Shown piece by piece: positions 35,606-44,395 of a stretch of DNA of 64,000 nt. The translations under genes were made by a program, and so were the position numbers. How positions within the stretch are numbered: position 1 is the first letter of the stretch; each line of letters opens with the position of its first letter. Below the pieces are notes generated by a model. It was not told the origin of the DNA. It did no database searches and saw nothing but the letters and a program-made list of their open reading frames with translations. Origin of the DNA: Actinomyces radicidentis (GTDB lineage: Bacteria; Actinomycetota; Actinomycetes; Actinomycetales; Actinomycetaceae); NCBI RefSeq assembly GCF_001553565.1, contig NZ_CP014228.1, positions 1,612,001-1,676,000 of the forward strand, written 5' to 3'.

Positions 35606-37408
35606 TCAGACCGCCTGGTCCACGTGCGCCACGGCGGTGGCGTCGTCGTGCTCGGCCTCGGCGGCCGCGATCTGGGCGACGCGGGAGGCGTAGGAGTCGC
35701 GCTCGCGGGCCACGTCCTCGTCGGACCAGCCCAGCAGCGGCGCCATGACCGCGAGGACCTCGTCCGCGACCGACAGACCGCGGTCGCGGCGCTCGAGGTC
35801 GAGGCGCACGCGGCGCAGGAGCACGTCGTCGAGGTGCGCGGCGCCCTCGTGGGTGACCGCCCAGGCGACCTCGGCACGCAGGAAGTCCGGGGCTCCCGTG
35901 AGCGGCTCGGCCCAGCGCGGCTCCCCCGAGCCCTCGGGCAGGGCCGCGTCGTGCTCGTCCGCGGCGGCCAGCAGGTCCACCGTCTCCGAGCCGAAGCGGT
36001 CCAGCAGGTGCGTCACCCGGGACAGCGTCCAGCCGCGCTCGCGGGCGACCTCGCCGGCGCGCTCCGCCAGCTCCGCGTAGCCGGTCGCTCCCACGAGCGG
36101 CAGGTTCTCCGTGCGCGTCGGGTGCGCCTTCGCCAGGCCCTCGCCGAGGGCGTGGTCGACGGCGTCCTGCGCCATGACGCGGTAGGTCGTCAGCTTGCCG
36201 CCCGCGATGGCCGTGAGACCCGGGGCGACACGGGTGACCGTGTGCTCGCGCGAGACCTTCGTGCTCGCGGCCTCCGCGCCCGGCTTGAGCTGGGGCTGGA
36301 GGAGGGGGCGCAGCCCCGCGTAGACGCCGATGACGTCGTCGCGCGTGATCGGGCGGGTGAGGACGGAGTTGGCGTGCTCGAGGATGTAGTCGATGTCCTC
36401 GCTCGTGGCGACCGGCTTGGAGACGTCCTCGGCCCAGGCGGTGTCCGTCGTGCCGATGACCCAGTAGCGCGGCCACGGGATGATGAACAGGACGGACTTC
36501 TCCGTACGGAGGAAGATGCCGGTCTCGGCGTCGATGGCCTCCTTGGGCACGACGACGTGGACGCCCTTGGAGGCGAGGACCTTGAGCCCGCCGTCGTGGG
36601 TGGCGAGGTCCTGCGTCTGCTCGGTCCACACGCCGGTGGCGTTGATGGTGCGGGCGGCGCGCACGTCGTGGTTCTCGCCGGTCTCCAGGTCCGTGACCCG
36701 GGCGCCGAGGACGGTGCCCGCGTCGTCCTTGAGGTACTCCGTGACCTTCGTGCGGCTCGCGGCGAGCGCCCCGAGGCCAACGGCGGTGCGGACGAGGTCG
36801 ATGACGAGGCGGGCGTCGTCGACGCGGGCGTCGTAGAAGCGGATCGAGCCGGCCAGGTTCGAGGAGTCCAGCGCCGGGGCGAGGGCGCGGGTGCCCTTGC
36901 GGCCCAGGTGCTTCTGCAGCGGGACGGTGCGCTGGCCGTGGGCGCCGGCGACGGCGAGGGCGTCGTACATGCCGACGCCGACGGCGGAGTAGCCGCGCTC
37001 GTACTGGTGCTTGAGGGGCCAGAGGAAGGGCTGGGCCTTGACCAGGTGCGGGGCGTTCGTCGTGAGGAGGCGGCCGCGCTCGGTGAGGGCCTCGTGCACG
37101 AGGGAGAAGTCGAGCTGGTAGAGGTAGCGCAGCCCGCCGTGGACGAGCTTGGAGGACCAGGAGGAGGTGCCCGAGGCCCAGTCGCCCATCTCGACGATCG
37201 CGGTGCGCAGCCCGCGGCTCGCCGCGTCGAGCGCGATGCCGGCGCCCGTGACGCCCCCGCCGACGACGAGGAGGTCGAGGCCCTCGGTCGAGGACATCTC
37301 CTCCAGGGCCCGGGCGCGCTGCTCGCGGGTGAGGGCGGCGTCGGCGAGGGCGGTCGCCGGGCTCGTCCCGGAGGTCTCTGGCTGCGTGGTGGCGTGGTGG
37401 GTGCTCAT
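35606..37408 (-). CDS. glpD: Glycerol-3-phosphate dehydrogenase (quinone-linked)
   Basis: A 600-residue flavoenzyme oxidising sn-glycerol 3-phosphate at the membrane. The FAD motif is LLVVGGGVTGAGIALDAASRG, followed by GTSSWSSKLVHGGLRYL and, later, IAGGKLTTYRVMAQDAVD. The C-terminal helical domain (AEVAWAVTHEGAAHLDDVLLRR) is typical of GlpD. ATG 37408 has AGGAG 7 bases upstream. Having both GlpD and GlpABC suggests use under different oxygen supply, as in enteric bacteria. It is divergent from the SorC regulator gene. Confidence 0.94.
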   Translation of the reverse strand: MSTHHATTQPETSGTSPATALADAALTREQRARALEEMSSTEGLDLLVVGGGVTGAGIALDAASRGLRTAIVEMGDWASGTSSWSSKLVHGGLRYLYQLDFSLVHEALTERGRLLTTNAPHLVKAQPFLWPLKHQYERGYSAVGVGMYDALAVAGAHGQRTVPLQKHLGRKGTRALAPALDSSNLAGSIRFYDARVDDARLVIDLVRTAVGLGALAASRTKVTEYLKDDAGTVLGARVTDLETGENHDVRAARTINATGVWTEQTQDLATHDGGLKVLASKGVHVVVPKEAIDAETGIFLRTEKSVLFIIPWPRYWVIGTTDTAWAEDVSKPVATSEDIDYILEHANSVLTRPITRDDVIGVYAGLRPLLQPQLKPGAEAASTKVSREHTVTRVAPGLTAIAGGKLTTYRVMAQDAVDHALGEGLAKAHPTRTENLPLVGATGYAELAERAGEVARERGWTLSRVTHLLDRFGSETVDLLAAADEHDAALPEGSGEPRWAEPLTGAPDFLRAEVAWAVTHEGAAHLDDVLLRRVRLDLERRDRGLSVADEVLAVMAPLLGWSDEDVARERDSYASRVAQIAAAEAEHDDATAVAHVDQAV

Positions 37409-37478
37409 GGCTGCTCCTGTTCTTCCGCGTGTCGCGGAGGGACGACTGGCACGAGGCTCTCGGACCGTGAGAGAATGG

Positions 37479-37502
37479 TCAATATCCATGCACGGATGTT
37501 CA
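37479..37502. promoter_or_regulatory. Operator-like dyad between glpD and SorC gene
   Basis: An imperfect palindrome centred on CCATGCACGG, with 18 of 24 positions symmetric. It stands midway between the divergent glpD and regulator genes. Its core recurs in the glpF-glpA gap at 30510-30520. It fits autoregulation and control of the glycerol genes by the SorC protein. Confidence 0.5.
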
Positions 37503-37532
37503 CGCAAAGACGCGTGTCCTGGAAGGATGCCC

Positions 37533-38603
37533 ATGACCGATCTCCGCCCGACCTACGGCCAGGTCCCCGCGGACCTCCACCGCGCCTACGAGGCCGCCTC
37601 GATGTACTACGCCCAGGGCGAGACGATGGATGTCATCGCCCGGCACCTCGGCGTCTCCCGCTCCACCGTCTCCCGCCTCCTGTCCCGCGCCCGGGACGAG
37701 GGCATCGTCCGCATCGAGCTCGTCCAGCCCGGCGGCGCCGGGAGCGTCGAGGAGCGCCTCGCCCAGGAGATCGGGGTCCGTGCCCAGATCGTCCCCGTCC
37801 GCGAGGGCACGACCGAGATCCACCGCCTCCAGCAGGTCGCCGCCGTCGCCGCCAGCCGCCTCGTCGAGATGATCGACGAGATGAGCCGCGAGCGCTCAGC
37901 CGAGGCCACCGCCCGCGCCCGCGCCGCGACCTCGGCGGGCGCCCCTCCCTGCGACGACCCGACCGCCGGGGAGCTCGTTGTCGGCACCGCCTGGGGCACC
38001 ACCATGAGCGAGGTGAGCGCCGCCCTGCCGAGCCGCCGCTTCCACGGCCTCACCGTCGTCCAGCTCAACGGCGCCTCCGACCCCCTGCGCGACGGCCCCA
38101 GCGCCGGCGAGGTCCTGGCGCGCATGGGCCAGTCCCTCGGAGCCCGCACCATCGGCTTCCCCGTCCCCGCCTTCTTCGACCAGGTCACCACCCGCGAGGC
38201 CATGTGGTCCGAGCGCTCCATCAAGCGCGTCCTGTCCGTCGCCTCGCGCGCCCGGCTCGCCGTCTTCGGCATCGGCTCCCTCACCGCCGAGCTCCCCAGC
38301 CAGGTCTACGCCGGAGGGCACCTCTCCGACGCCGACATGCGGGTCCTGGAGAAGGAGGGCGTCGTCGGAGACGTCTGCACCGTCATGCTGCGCGCCGACG
38401 GCACCTGGGGCGGCATCGACGTCAACGCCCGCGCCACCGGCCCCACCCCCGTCCAGCTCGCCCGGATCCCGCGCCGGCTGTGCGTCGTCGCCGGCACCGG
38501 GAAGGCGAGGGCTACGCTGGCAGCCCTGCGGGCCCGCGCGGCCACGGACCTCGTCATCGACGAGGCGACCGCCCGCGCCGTCCTCGCCCTCGCCGAGCGC
38601 TGA
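37533..38603 (+). CDS. SorC-family sugar-binding regulator (glycerol cluster)
   Basis: A 356-residue transcriptional regulator. The helix-turn-helix is in YYAQGETMDVIARHLGVSRS and TVSRLLSRARDEGIVRI. The remainder is the sugar-phosphate-binding SorC domain (VGTAWGTTMSEV, VVQLNGASD, FGIGSLTAELPSQVYAGG). An Ala-rich insert at about residues 118-145 is unusual. GGAAGGA stands 5 bases before ATG 37533. Its position opposite glpD and the shared site in both glp gaps suggest it regulates glycerol use. Confidence 0.88.
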   Translation: MTDLRPTYGQVPADLHRAYEAASMYYAQGETMDVIARHLGVSRSTVSRLLSRARDEGIVRIELVQPGGAGSVEERLAQEIGVRAQIVPVREGTTEIHRLQQVAAVAASRLVEMIDEMSRERSAEATARARAATSAGAPPCDDPTAGELVVGTAWGTTMSEVSAALPSRRFHGLTVVQLNGASDPLRDGPSAGEVLARMGQSLGARTIGFPVPAFFDQVTTREAMWSERSIKRVLSVASRARLAVFGIGSLTAELPSQVYAGGHLSDADMRVLEKEGVVGDVCTVMLRADGTWGGIDVNARATGPTPVQLARIPRRLCVVAGTGKARATLAALRARAATDLVIDEATARAVLALAER

Positions 38604-38639
38604 GGGGTCCGCAGCCGCACAGCCCGAGGAGGACCTGAC

Positions 38640-39233
38640 GTGAGCGCAGCCGACGCACCCGGCACCGGGGCGGCCGCGCCCCGGCGGGACCCGCGGTGGA
38701 GCGGCGCCCGCCGCACCGTCCTGCGCCAGGCGCGCCCCGCCGACGTCCGCGCGATCGCCGAGCTCGTCCGTCCCTACGCCGAGCGCCGCATCCTCGTAGC
38801 CAAGGACCTCATCAACTACTTCGAGGACGTCCAGGAGTTCACCGTCGCCGAGGGCGCCGGCACCCGCCCCGACGGCGGACCCGAGTCCGGCCTCATCGGC
38901 TGCGGCGCCCTCCACGTCATGTGGGACGACATCGCCGAGGTCCGCACCCTGGCCGTGCGCCCCGACCACCTCCACACCGGCGTCGGCTCCGCGATCCTCT
39001 CCGACCTCCTCTCCCGCGCCCGGGCCCTCCACCTGCGCCGCGTCTTCTGCCTCACCTTCGAGGTCGACTTCTTCACGCGCCACGGCTTCCACCCCATCGA
39101 GGGCACGCCCGTCGGCGTCGACGCCTTCTCCGAGATGGTCCGGTCCCACGACGACGGCGTCGCCGAGTTCCTCGACCTGGCGCGGGCCAAGCCCAACACC
39201 CTGGGCAACACCCGCATGCTCGTCGAGCTGTGA
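38640..39233 (+). CDS. argA: Amino-acid N-acetyltransferase (N-acetylglutamate synthase type)
   Basis: A 197-residue GNAT enzyme of the short actinobacterial type that acetylates glutamate at the first step of arginine synthesis (compare Mycobacterium Rv2747). Signatures are RQARPADVRAIAELVRPYA, ILVAKDLINYFEDVQEFTVA, GCGALHVMWDDIAEVRTLAV and FEVDFFTRHGFHPI. GTG 38640 follows GAGGAGG. The stop overlaps the mutY GTG. No other arginine gene is in the window. Confidence 0.87.
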   Translation: MSAADAPGTGAAAPRRDPRWSGARRTVLRQARPADVRAIAELVRPYAERRILVAKDLINYFEDVQEFTVAEGAGTRPDGGPESGLIGCGALHVMWDDIAEVRTLAVRPDHLHTGVGSAILSDLLSRARALHLRRVFCLTFEVDFFTRHGFHPIEGTPVGVDAFSEMVRSHDDGVAEFLDLARAKPNTLGNTRMLVEL

Positions 39234-40213
39234 GCGGACAGGAGGAGGCGCGGGGCGCCGCCAGCGCCGTCGGACGCGGCGGCGCGCCCGGAGACGCCGT
39301 CGGTGCGGCCCCGGCCGCCGCGGACGTCGTCGCCTGGTACCGCGCCCACGCCCGCGAGCTGCCCTGGCGCGAGCCCGGCACCACCGCCTACGGCGTCCTC
39401 GTCTCCGAGGTCATGAGCCAGCAGACCCCCGTCTCCCGCGTCGCCCCCGCCTGGCAGGAGTGGATGCGCCGCTGGCCCACACCGGCCGGGCTCGCCTCCG
39501 CCCCGACCGCCGAGGTCCTGCGCGTGTGGGGGCGCCTCGGCTACCCGCGCCGCGCCCTGCGCCTCATCGAGGCCGCCCGCGCCGTCGTCGAGCGCCACGA
39601 CGGCGAGCTGCCCGAGGACCTCGACGCCCTCCTCGCCCTGCCCGGGGTGGGGGAGTACACCGCCGGCGCCGTCCTCGCCTTCGCTCACGGCCGCCGCGCC
39701 CTCGTCCTCGACACCAACGTCCGACGCGTCCTCGCCCGGGCCGTCGGCGGCGAGGCCCTGCCCGCCCCGAGCCTCACCCGCGCCGAGCGCGAGCGCGCCC
39801 GCGCGCTCCTCCCCGCGGGCGACGCCGAGGCCGCCGAGTGGTCCGTCGCCGTCATGGAGCTCGGCGCCCTCGTCTGCACCGCCCGCGACCCGCGCTGCGA
39901 GGAGTGCCCCTGGCGCGAGCAGTGCGCCTGGCTGGCCTCCGGGCGGCCCGCCGATGAGCACGCGGCCCGCCGCCGCACCCAGGCCTGGCACGGCACCGAC
40001 CGTCAGGCCCGCGGCCTCGTCATGGCCCAGCTGCGCGCCGCCGACGACGGTGAGGCGATCCCGCGCGAGGCCCTCCTCGCCACCGCCTCCGTCGCGGGCG
40101 CCCACCGGGGCGAGGCCGCCGACCCCGCCCAGCCGGCCCGCGCGCTCGCCGGGCTGCTCGCCGACGGGCTCATCGCCACCGACGACGACGGCGCCACCTA
40201 CCGTCTGCCCTGA
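39230..40213 (+). CDS. mutY: A/G-specific adenine glycosylase
   Basis: Removes adenine mispaired with 8-oxoguanine. The 327-residue protein has SEVMSQQTPVSRV with the catalytic Glu, the helix-hairpin-helix LPGVGEYTAGAVLAF, VLDTNVRRV with the catalytic Asp, and a 4Fe-4S loop with four Cys in CTARDPRCEECPWREQC. The C-terminal MutT-like recognition domain of longer homologues is replaced by a short helical stretch, as is usual in actinobacteria. GTG 39230 shares bases with the argA stop. Confidence 0.93.
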   Translation: MSGQEEARGAASAVGRGGAPGDAVGAAPAAADVVAWYRAHARELPWREPGTTAYGVLVSEVMSQQTPVSRVAPAWQEWMRRWPTPAGLASAPTAEVLRVWGRLGYPRRALRLIEAARAVVERHDGELPEDLDALLALPGVGEYTAGAVLAFAHGRRALVLDTNVRRVLARAVGGEALPAPSLTRAERERARALLPAGDAEAAEWSVAVMELGALVCTARDPRCEECPWREQCAWLASGRPADEHAARRRTQAWHGTDRQARGLVMAQLRAADDGEAIPREALLATASVAGAHRGEAADPAQPARALAGLLADGLIATDDDGATYRLP

Positions 40214-40326
40214 GCACCGCAGCGGACGGCGCGCACGCGACGGGCTTGCGTCGCCGGTGACGTGCACGACCCCCGACCGGCACCGTGGACGGCGCTGCGA
40301 TGGCGGTCGCCGACCGGGCCCGCCGG

Positions 40327-40332
40327 TAGAGT
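40327..40332 (+). promoter_or_regulatory. -10 box of leaderless membrane-protein gene
   Basis: TAGAGT ends 7 bases before ATG 40340, without a ribosome site in between. Confidence 0.5.
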
Positions 40333-40339
40333 CCGGACC

Positions 40340-41395
40340 ATGGCGCAGGGACGTGACGGGGGCAGCGGTTGGGGCAGTGACCGGGAGCGCGCACGCGGCG
40401 CTCGCGGGCGTCAGTCGAACCCCGGAGGGGCCCGGACCGGACGCTCCTCCGCGGGACGCGCGACCGGCTCCTCGGTCTCCCGGAAGTCCGCCCGAACGAC
40501 CGGTCGATCCGGCTCCTCGCGGGACCGGGTCCCGCGCCCCCAGAACGGTCGCGCCTCCGCGTCGCACCAGGGCCGTCCCGCACGGGGCGCCTCGAGCGCC
40601 CGCACGCGCAGCGTGCCACGAGGCGGCCGGGGAGGCCGCGGTCCTCGCGGCTCGCGCCCGAACTACGGGCTGCGCCGCGCCGGCTTCGGACTCCTCACCC
40701 TCCTCCTCCTCGCCGGCGTCGTCGTCGGCGCCCTCCTCGGCGCGCTCAAGCTGCGCGACGTCGTCCGCAGCCAGAACGAGGCCCGGGCGGCCAGCGAGGT
40801 CAAGACCGTCTACGCCGAGCCGACCGCCTGCGCCGGCGGTGAGCTCGAGACGACCCTGAGCGCCCCCGCGACCGTCTCCGCCGGGCAGGAGGTCTCCATC
40901 AAGGCGACCATCAAGAACAAGGGCACCCAGCCCTGCATCGTCGACGGCGGCTCGACGGCGCTCACCGCCGTCATCACCTCCGGCGACACCCAGGTGTGGA
41001 CCTCCACCCAGTGCACCGTCGGCCCGACCAGCCGCCCCCTCCTCATCGACGCCGGCGCCACGAGCGAGACGGCCCTGACCTGGGACGGCCGCGTCAACCG
41101 CACCGTCTGCCCCACCGTGAGCCCGACGCCCACGGAGGCCGCCGGCTCCGTGCCCTCCGCCGACGCGGGGGCCGCTGCCCCCGCGACCGACGAGGCGAGC
41201 GCCTCGCCAGCCGAGCAGGCCACCGCCCAGTCCAGTGCGGCACCCAGCGCGAACCCGGACCCGAGCGCGGACCCGAGCGCCACGGCGTCGGCGGAGCCCG
41301 GATCGGGTGAGGCCGCCGGGGCCGGCACCTACCAGGTACACCTCGAGCTGGGCGGTCAGTCCGTCACGGACAGCTCGACCTTCACGATCGGCTGA
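40340..41395 (+). CDS. Membrane-anchored protein with basic head and extracellular beta domain
   Basis: A 351-residue protein of unknown function. Residues 1-112 are extremely rich in Arg, Gly and Ser. One membrane helix follows at about 115-138, then an extracytoplasmic domain with strands and paired cysteines (TACAGGELETTLSAPATVSA, CIVDGGSTALTAVI, TQCTVGP), and an Ala/Ser/Pro/Glu tail of about 60 residues before a last strand. Similar proteins with a DUF-type beta-sandwich are common in actinobacteria. It sits between mutY and disA. I do not recognise a named domain with certainty. Confidence 0.7.
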   Translation: MAQGRDGGSGWGSDRERARGARGRQSNPGGARTGRSSAGRATGSSVSRKSARTTGRSGSSRDRVPRPQNGRASASHQGRPARGASSARTRSVPRGGRGGRGPRGSRPNYGLRRAGFGLLTLLLLAGVVVGALLGALKLRDVVRSQNEARAASEVKTVYAEPTACAGGELETTLSAPATVSAGQEVSIKATIKNKGTQPCIVDGGSTALTAVITSGDTQVWTSTQCTVGPTSRPLLIDAGATSETALTWDGRVNRTVCPTVSPTPTEAAGSVPSADAGAAAPATDEASASPAEQATAQSSAAPSANPDPSADPSATASAEPGSGEAAGAGTYQVHLELGGQSVTDSSTFTIG

Positions 41396-41544
41396 GTCGG
41401 GCCCCGGCGGCTCGAGGGCGCCCGCGGCAGGTCCCGGGCGACGCCCGACCGGCCGGCCCCGCAGCCGGAGCCCCGCCCGCCCTCGACGCACGGGCACTGC
41501 CCGCGTCGCGCCGACCCGCGGTCCACGACCCGCGGCGGCGCGCG

Positions 41545-42615
41545 TCACCGGTAGCGCTCGGAGAGTGAGACCTCCGCGAGGCGCGAGAGGCCGTCGCGCA
41601 GCGTGCGCGCGCGGCGCTGGCCGACGCCGTCGATCTCCTGCAGCTCGGCGCTCGTCGCCCCGAGGACCGCCTGGAGCGAGCCGAAGTGCTCGACGACGCT
41701 GCGGGCGGTGACGAGGGGCAGGCGCGGGATCTTCGCGAGGATCCGCAGGCCGCGCGGGGAGAGCGAGGCGTCGAGGTCCTGACCGTCGGGGCCGCCGACG
41801 CCCATGGCGCGGGCCACCATGGCCAGGTCGAGGAGGGCGGGGGAGCCGACCCACTTGAGGCGGGCCTCGACGGTGCTCGTGTCGAGCCCCTCGGGCAGGT
41901 AGTCGCTCAGGAGGAAGTCGCGCTCGGCCATCTGCCCGCGCGTGAGCTCCTCGAGCTGGAGGGCGAGGAGGCGGCCGTCGGTGCCGAGCTCGATGACGTC
42001 GTCGTCGATGTCGGAGGCGATGCGGCGGACCATCTCGAGGAGCTGGAGGACGGCGGCGACGTCGCGGACGGTGACGAGGTCCTCGATCTCGAGGGAGTCG
42101 AGCGCCTGGGACGTCTCGGCGAGGCGGTTCGTGTACCGCTCGAGGGTGGCCAGGGCCTGGTTGGCGCGGGCGAGGATCGCCTCGCTGGGCTCGAGGACGT
42201 GGCGCTTGCCGTCGACGTAGAGGGTGGAGATCTGCATCGACTGGCTCACCGAGATGACCGGGTAGCCGGTCTGACGGGCGACGCGCTCGGCGGTGCGGTG
42301 GCGCATGCCGGCCTCGGCGGTCTCGATGGAGGAGGAGGGCATGAGCTGGACGTTGGCGCGGCGGATGCGGCCGGCGCCCGTGTCGACGACGACGGCGCCG
42401 TCCATCTTGGACAGCTCGCGCAGCCGCGAGGCGGAGAGCTCGACATCGAGGTGGAATCCGCCCGAGGAGATCGCCTCGACCGACTCGTCGAAGCCGAGGA
42501 CGATGATCGCGCCGGTGCGTCCGCGCAGGATGCGCTCGAGGGCGTCGCGCAGGACGGTGCCCGGGGCGACGAGGGCGAGGGTGTCGCGCAGCAGGTTGCC
42601 GGTGTTCTCGCTCAT
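41545..42615 (-). CDS. disA: DNA integrity scanning diadenylate cyclase
   Basis: Makes cyclic di-AMP from two ATP and scans DNA for branched structures. The 356-residue protein has the DAC domain with both catalytic motifs (DGAVVVDTGAGRIRRAN and GMRHRTAERVARQTG), a helical spine, and a C-terminal helix-hairpin-helix DNA-binding domain (ILAKIPRLPLVTARSVVEHF, LQEIDGVGQRRARTLRDGL). AGGAGG stands before ATG 42615. It is downstream of radA on the same strand, the classic pairing. Confidence 0.96.
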   Translation of the reverse strand: MSENTGNLLRDTLALVAPGTVLRDALERILRGRTGAIIVLGFDESVEAISSGGFHLDVELSASRLRELSKMDGAVVVDTGAGRIRRANVQLMPSSSIETAEAGMRHRTAERVARQTGYPVISVSQSMQISTLYVDGKRHVLEPSEAILARANQALATLERYTNRLAETSQALDSLEIEDLVTVRDVAAVLQLLEMVRRIASDIDDDVIELGTDGRLLALQLEELTRGQMAERDFLLSDYLPEGLDTSTVEARLKWVGSPALLDLAMVARAMGVGGPDGQDLDASLSPRGLRILAKIPRLPLVTARSVVEHFGSLQAVLGATSAELQEIDGVGQRRARTLRDGLSRLAEVSLSERYR

Positions 42616-42766
42616 GGTGCCTCCTGGTGGCTCCGCGGGGGCGCCGACCCGTGGGGGAGGTCGGCCGGGACCGCGTCATCGTATCCGCGGGCGTCATGCC
42701 GACGCCGTGACCTGTGCCTCGCAAGGCGCTGCCGTGCGGGCTGGTTCGCCCGGTCGCGCGCGCCGG

Positions 42767-44188
42767 TCAGGACCGGGGCAGGGCCGCTCCGACGGCCTCT
42801 CCGAGGTGGCTCACCGGCAGGTACTGCATGCCCGGCACCGGTCGCAGCTCCCCCGAGCCCGCCAGGGGAACGATGGCGCGGGTGAAGCCGAGGCGCGCCG
42901 CCTCCGCCAGGCGCCGCTGGACGCCGACCGTCGCGCGCACCTCCCCGGTGAGGCCGACCTCGCCGAAGGCGACGAGCCCCGGGGGAGTGGGCAGGTTCTG
43001 CGCCGCGCTCACCACGGAGATGGCGACCGCCAGGTCCGTGGCGGGCTCGACGGCGCGCGCGCCGCCGACCGTGGAGACGTAGACGTCCGAGCTCGAGGTG
43101 TCCACGCGCAGCCTCGCCTGGAGGACCGCGAGCGTCATGGCGACGCGCGAGTGGTCGACGCCGGAGGTGGTGCGCCGTGGCGAGCCCGCGTTCGTCCCGG
43201 CCACGAGGGCCTGGACCTCGACCGGCATGGGGCGCCGCCCCTCGAGGGTGACGGTGGCGCAGGTGCCGGGGACCTCGGAGCGCGCCGAGGACAGGAAGAG
43301 CCCGCTCGGGTCCTCCAGGCCGACGATGCCGCGCTCGCCCAGGTCGAAGCAGCCGACCTCGTCCGTCGGCCCGTAGCGGTTCTTGACCGCTCGCAGCAGC
43401 CGGAGGCGGGCGTGGCGGTCGCCCTCGAACTGGCACACGACGTCGACGAGGTGCTCGAGGACACGCGGGCCGGCGATCCCGCCGTCCTTGGTGACGTGCC
43501 CGACGAGGAGGACGGGGATGCCGCGCTCCTTGGCCACGGAGATGAGGGCGCCGGTGACGGCGCGGACCTGGGTGACGCCGCCCGCCGAGCCCTCCACGGC
43601 CGCGGAGGCGATCGTCTGGACGGAGTCGACGACGAGCAGGGAGGGGCCGGCGGCCTCGACGTGCCCCAGCAGGGCCCCCAGCTCGGTCTCGCTGGCCAGG
43701 AGCAGCGCCGGGTCGATGGCGTCGATGCGCTCGGCGCGCAGGCGCACCTGGCTCGCGGACTCCTCGCCGGTGACGTAGAGGACGGGGCCCTCGCCGCGCT
43801 CGCGCGAGACGGCGGCGGACTTGGCGGCGACGTCGAGGAGGAGCGTGGACTTGCCGACGCCCGGCTCCCCGGCGAGCAGCACGACGGCGCCGGGCACGAT
43901 CCCGCCGCCGAGGACGCGGTCGAGCTCGCCGACGCCGGTCGGGCGGGCGCGGGCCTCCTCCGCGCTCACGTCCCCGATGGGGCGCGCGGGCACCGCGGGG
44001 CGCACCGCGGCGGCCCTGGCGAGCTGGCCGCCGGAGACGACGGCGCCTCCGCCCGCGGCCTCGCGGAACTCCTCGAGGGTCCCCCAGGCCTTGCACTCGC
44101 GGCACTGGCCGAGCCACTTGGGGCTCGTCCAGCCGCACTCGGTGCAGACGTAGGAGACCCGCGCCTTGGTGGTCTTGGCTGAGGGCAT
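42767..44188 (-). CDS. radA: DNA repair protein RadA/Sms
   Basis: A 473-residue RecA-like branch-migration protein. The N-terminal zinc finger has Cys at residues 15, 18, 29 and 32 (CTECGWTSPKWLGQCREC). Walker A is GEPGVGKST, the RadA motif is KNRYGPTDE, and the C-terminal Lon-like domain contains the LTGEVRATVG region. RadA restrains DisA in Bacillus and mycobacteria, consistent with their adjacency. The start lacks a ribosome site and follows a TAGCCT box. Confidence 0.96.
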   Translation of the reverse strand: MPSAKTTKARVSYVCTECGWTSPKWLGQCRECKAWGTLEEFREAAGGGAVVSGGQLARAAAVRPAVPARPIGDVSAEEARARPTGVGELDRVLGGGIVPGAVVLLAGEPGVGKSTLLLDVAAKSAAVSRERGEGPVLYVTGEESASQVRLRAERIDAIDPALLLASETELGALLGHVEAAGPSLLVVDSVQTIASAAVEGSAGGVTQVRAVTGALISVAKERGIPVLLVGHVTKDGGIAGPRVLEHLVDVVCQFEGDRHARLRLLRAVKNRYGPTDEVGCFDLGERGIVGLEDPSGLFLSSARSEVPGTCATVTLEGRRPMPVEVQALVAGTNAGSPRRTTSGVDHSRVAMTLAVLQARLRVDTSSSDVYVSTVGGARAVEPATDLAVAISVVSAAQNLPTPPGLVAFGEVGLTGEVRATVGVQRRLAEAARLGFTRAIVPLAGSGELRPVPGMQYLPVSHLGEAVGAALPRS

Positions 44189-44194
44189 GGCGGC

Positions 44195-44200
44195 AGGCTA
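44195..44200 (-). promoter_or_regulatory. -10 box of leaderless radA
   Basis: Read on the minus strand, TAGCCT ends 6 bases before the radA ATG, with no Shine-Dalgarno sequence. Confidence 0.55.
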
Positions 44201-44300
44201 CCGGCGGGGTGCGACACGAACCGCGGGCCTCGTGGCGCCGTGAGCGGCACCGGGTGCCGCCTCCTGCGGCGGGCCCGGCGAGGGGCGTGACCAGGGGTAC

Positions 44301-44314
44301 TTAGGGTCACCTTG
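44301..44314. promoter_or_regulatory. Partial DtxR/IdeR-type iron box
   Basis: TTAGGGTCACCTTG matches the right part of the iron-box consensus (TTAGGCTAACCTAA) at 10 of 14 positions. It lies about 80-95 bp before the siderophore-binding protein gene. Weaker than the box at 61501. Confidence 0.4.
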
Positions 44315-44395
44315 GTCGCCCGCGCGCGCATATGGCAAGATCGATCTTGCTCAATTCGCGGGACCTCGGTCCCGCCCCGACGAAGGGACCCCACC

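Noticed and set aside
40230-40260. A terminator after mutY
   Set aside because: Only GCGACG/CGTCGC arms of 6 bp are found, too weak in this composition to call.
38816-42724. A 1302-codon open frame on the minus strand across argA, mutY and disA
   Set aside because: It is antisense to three well-supported genes, reads as Arg/Pro/Gly-rich low-complexity sequence, and results from the lack of stop codons in GC-rich DNA.
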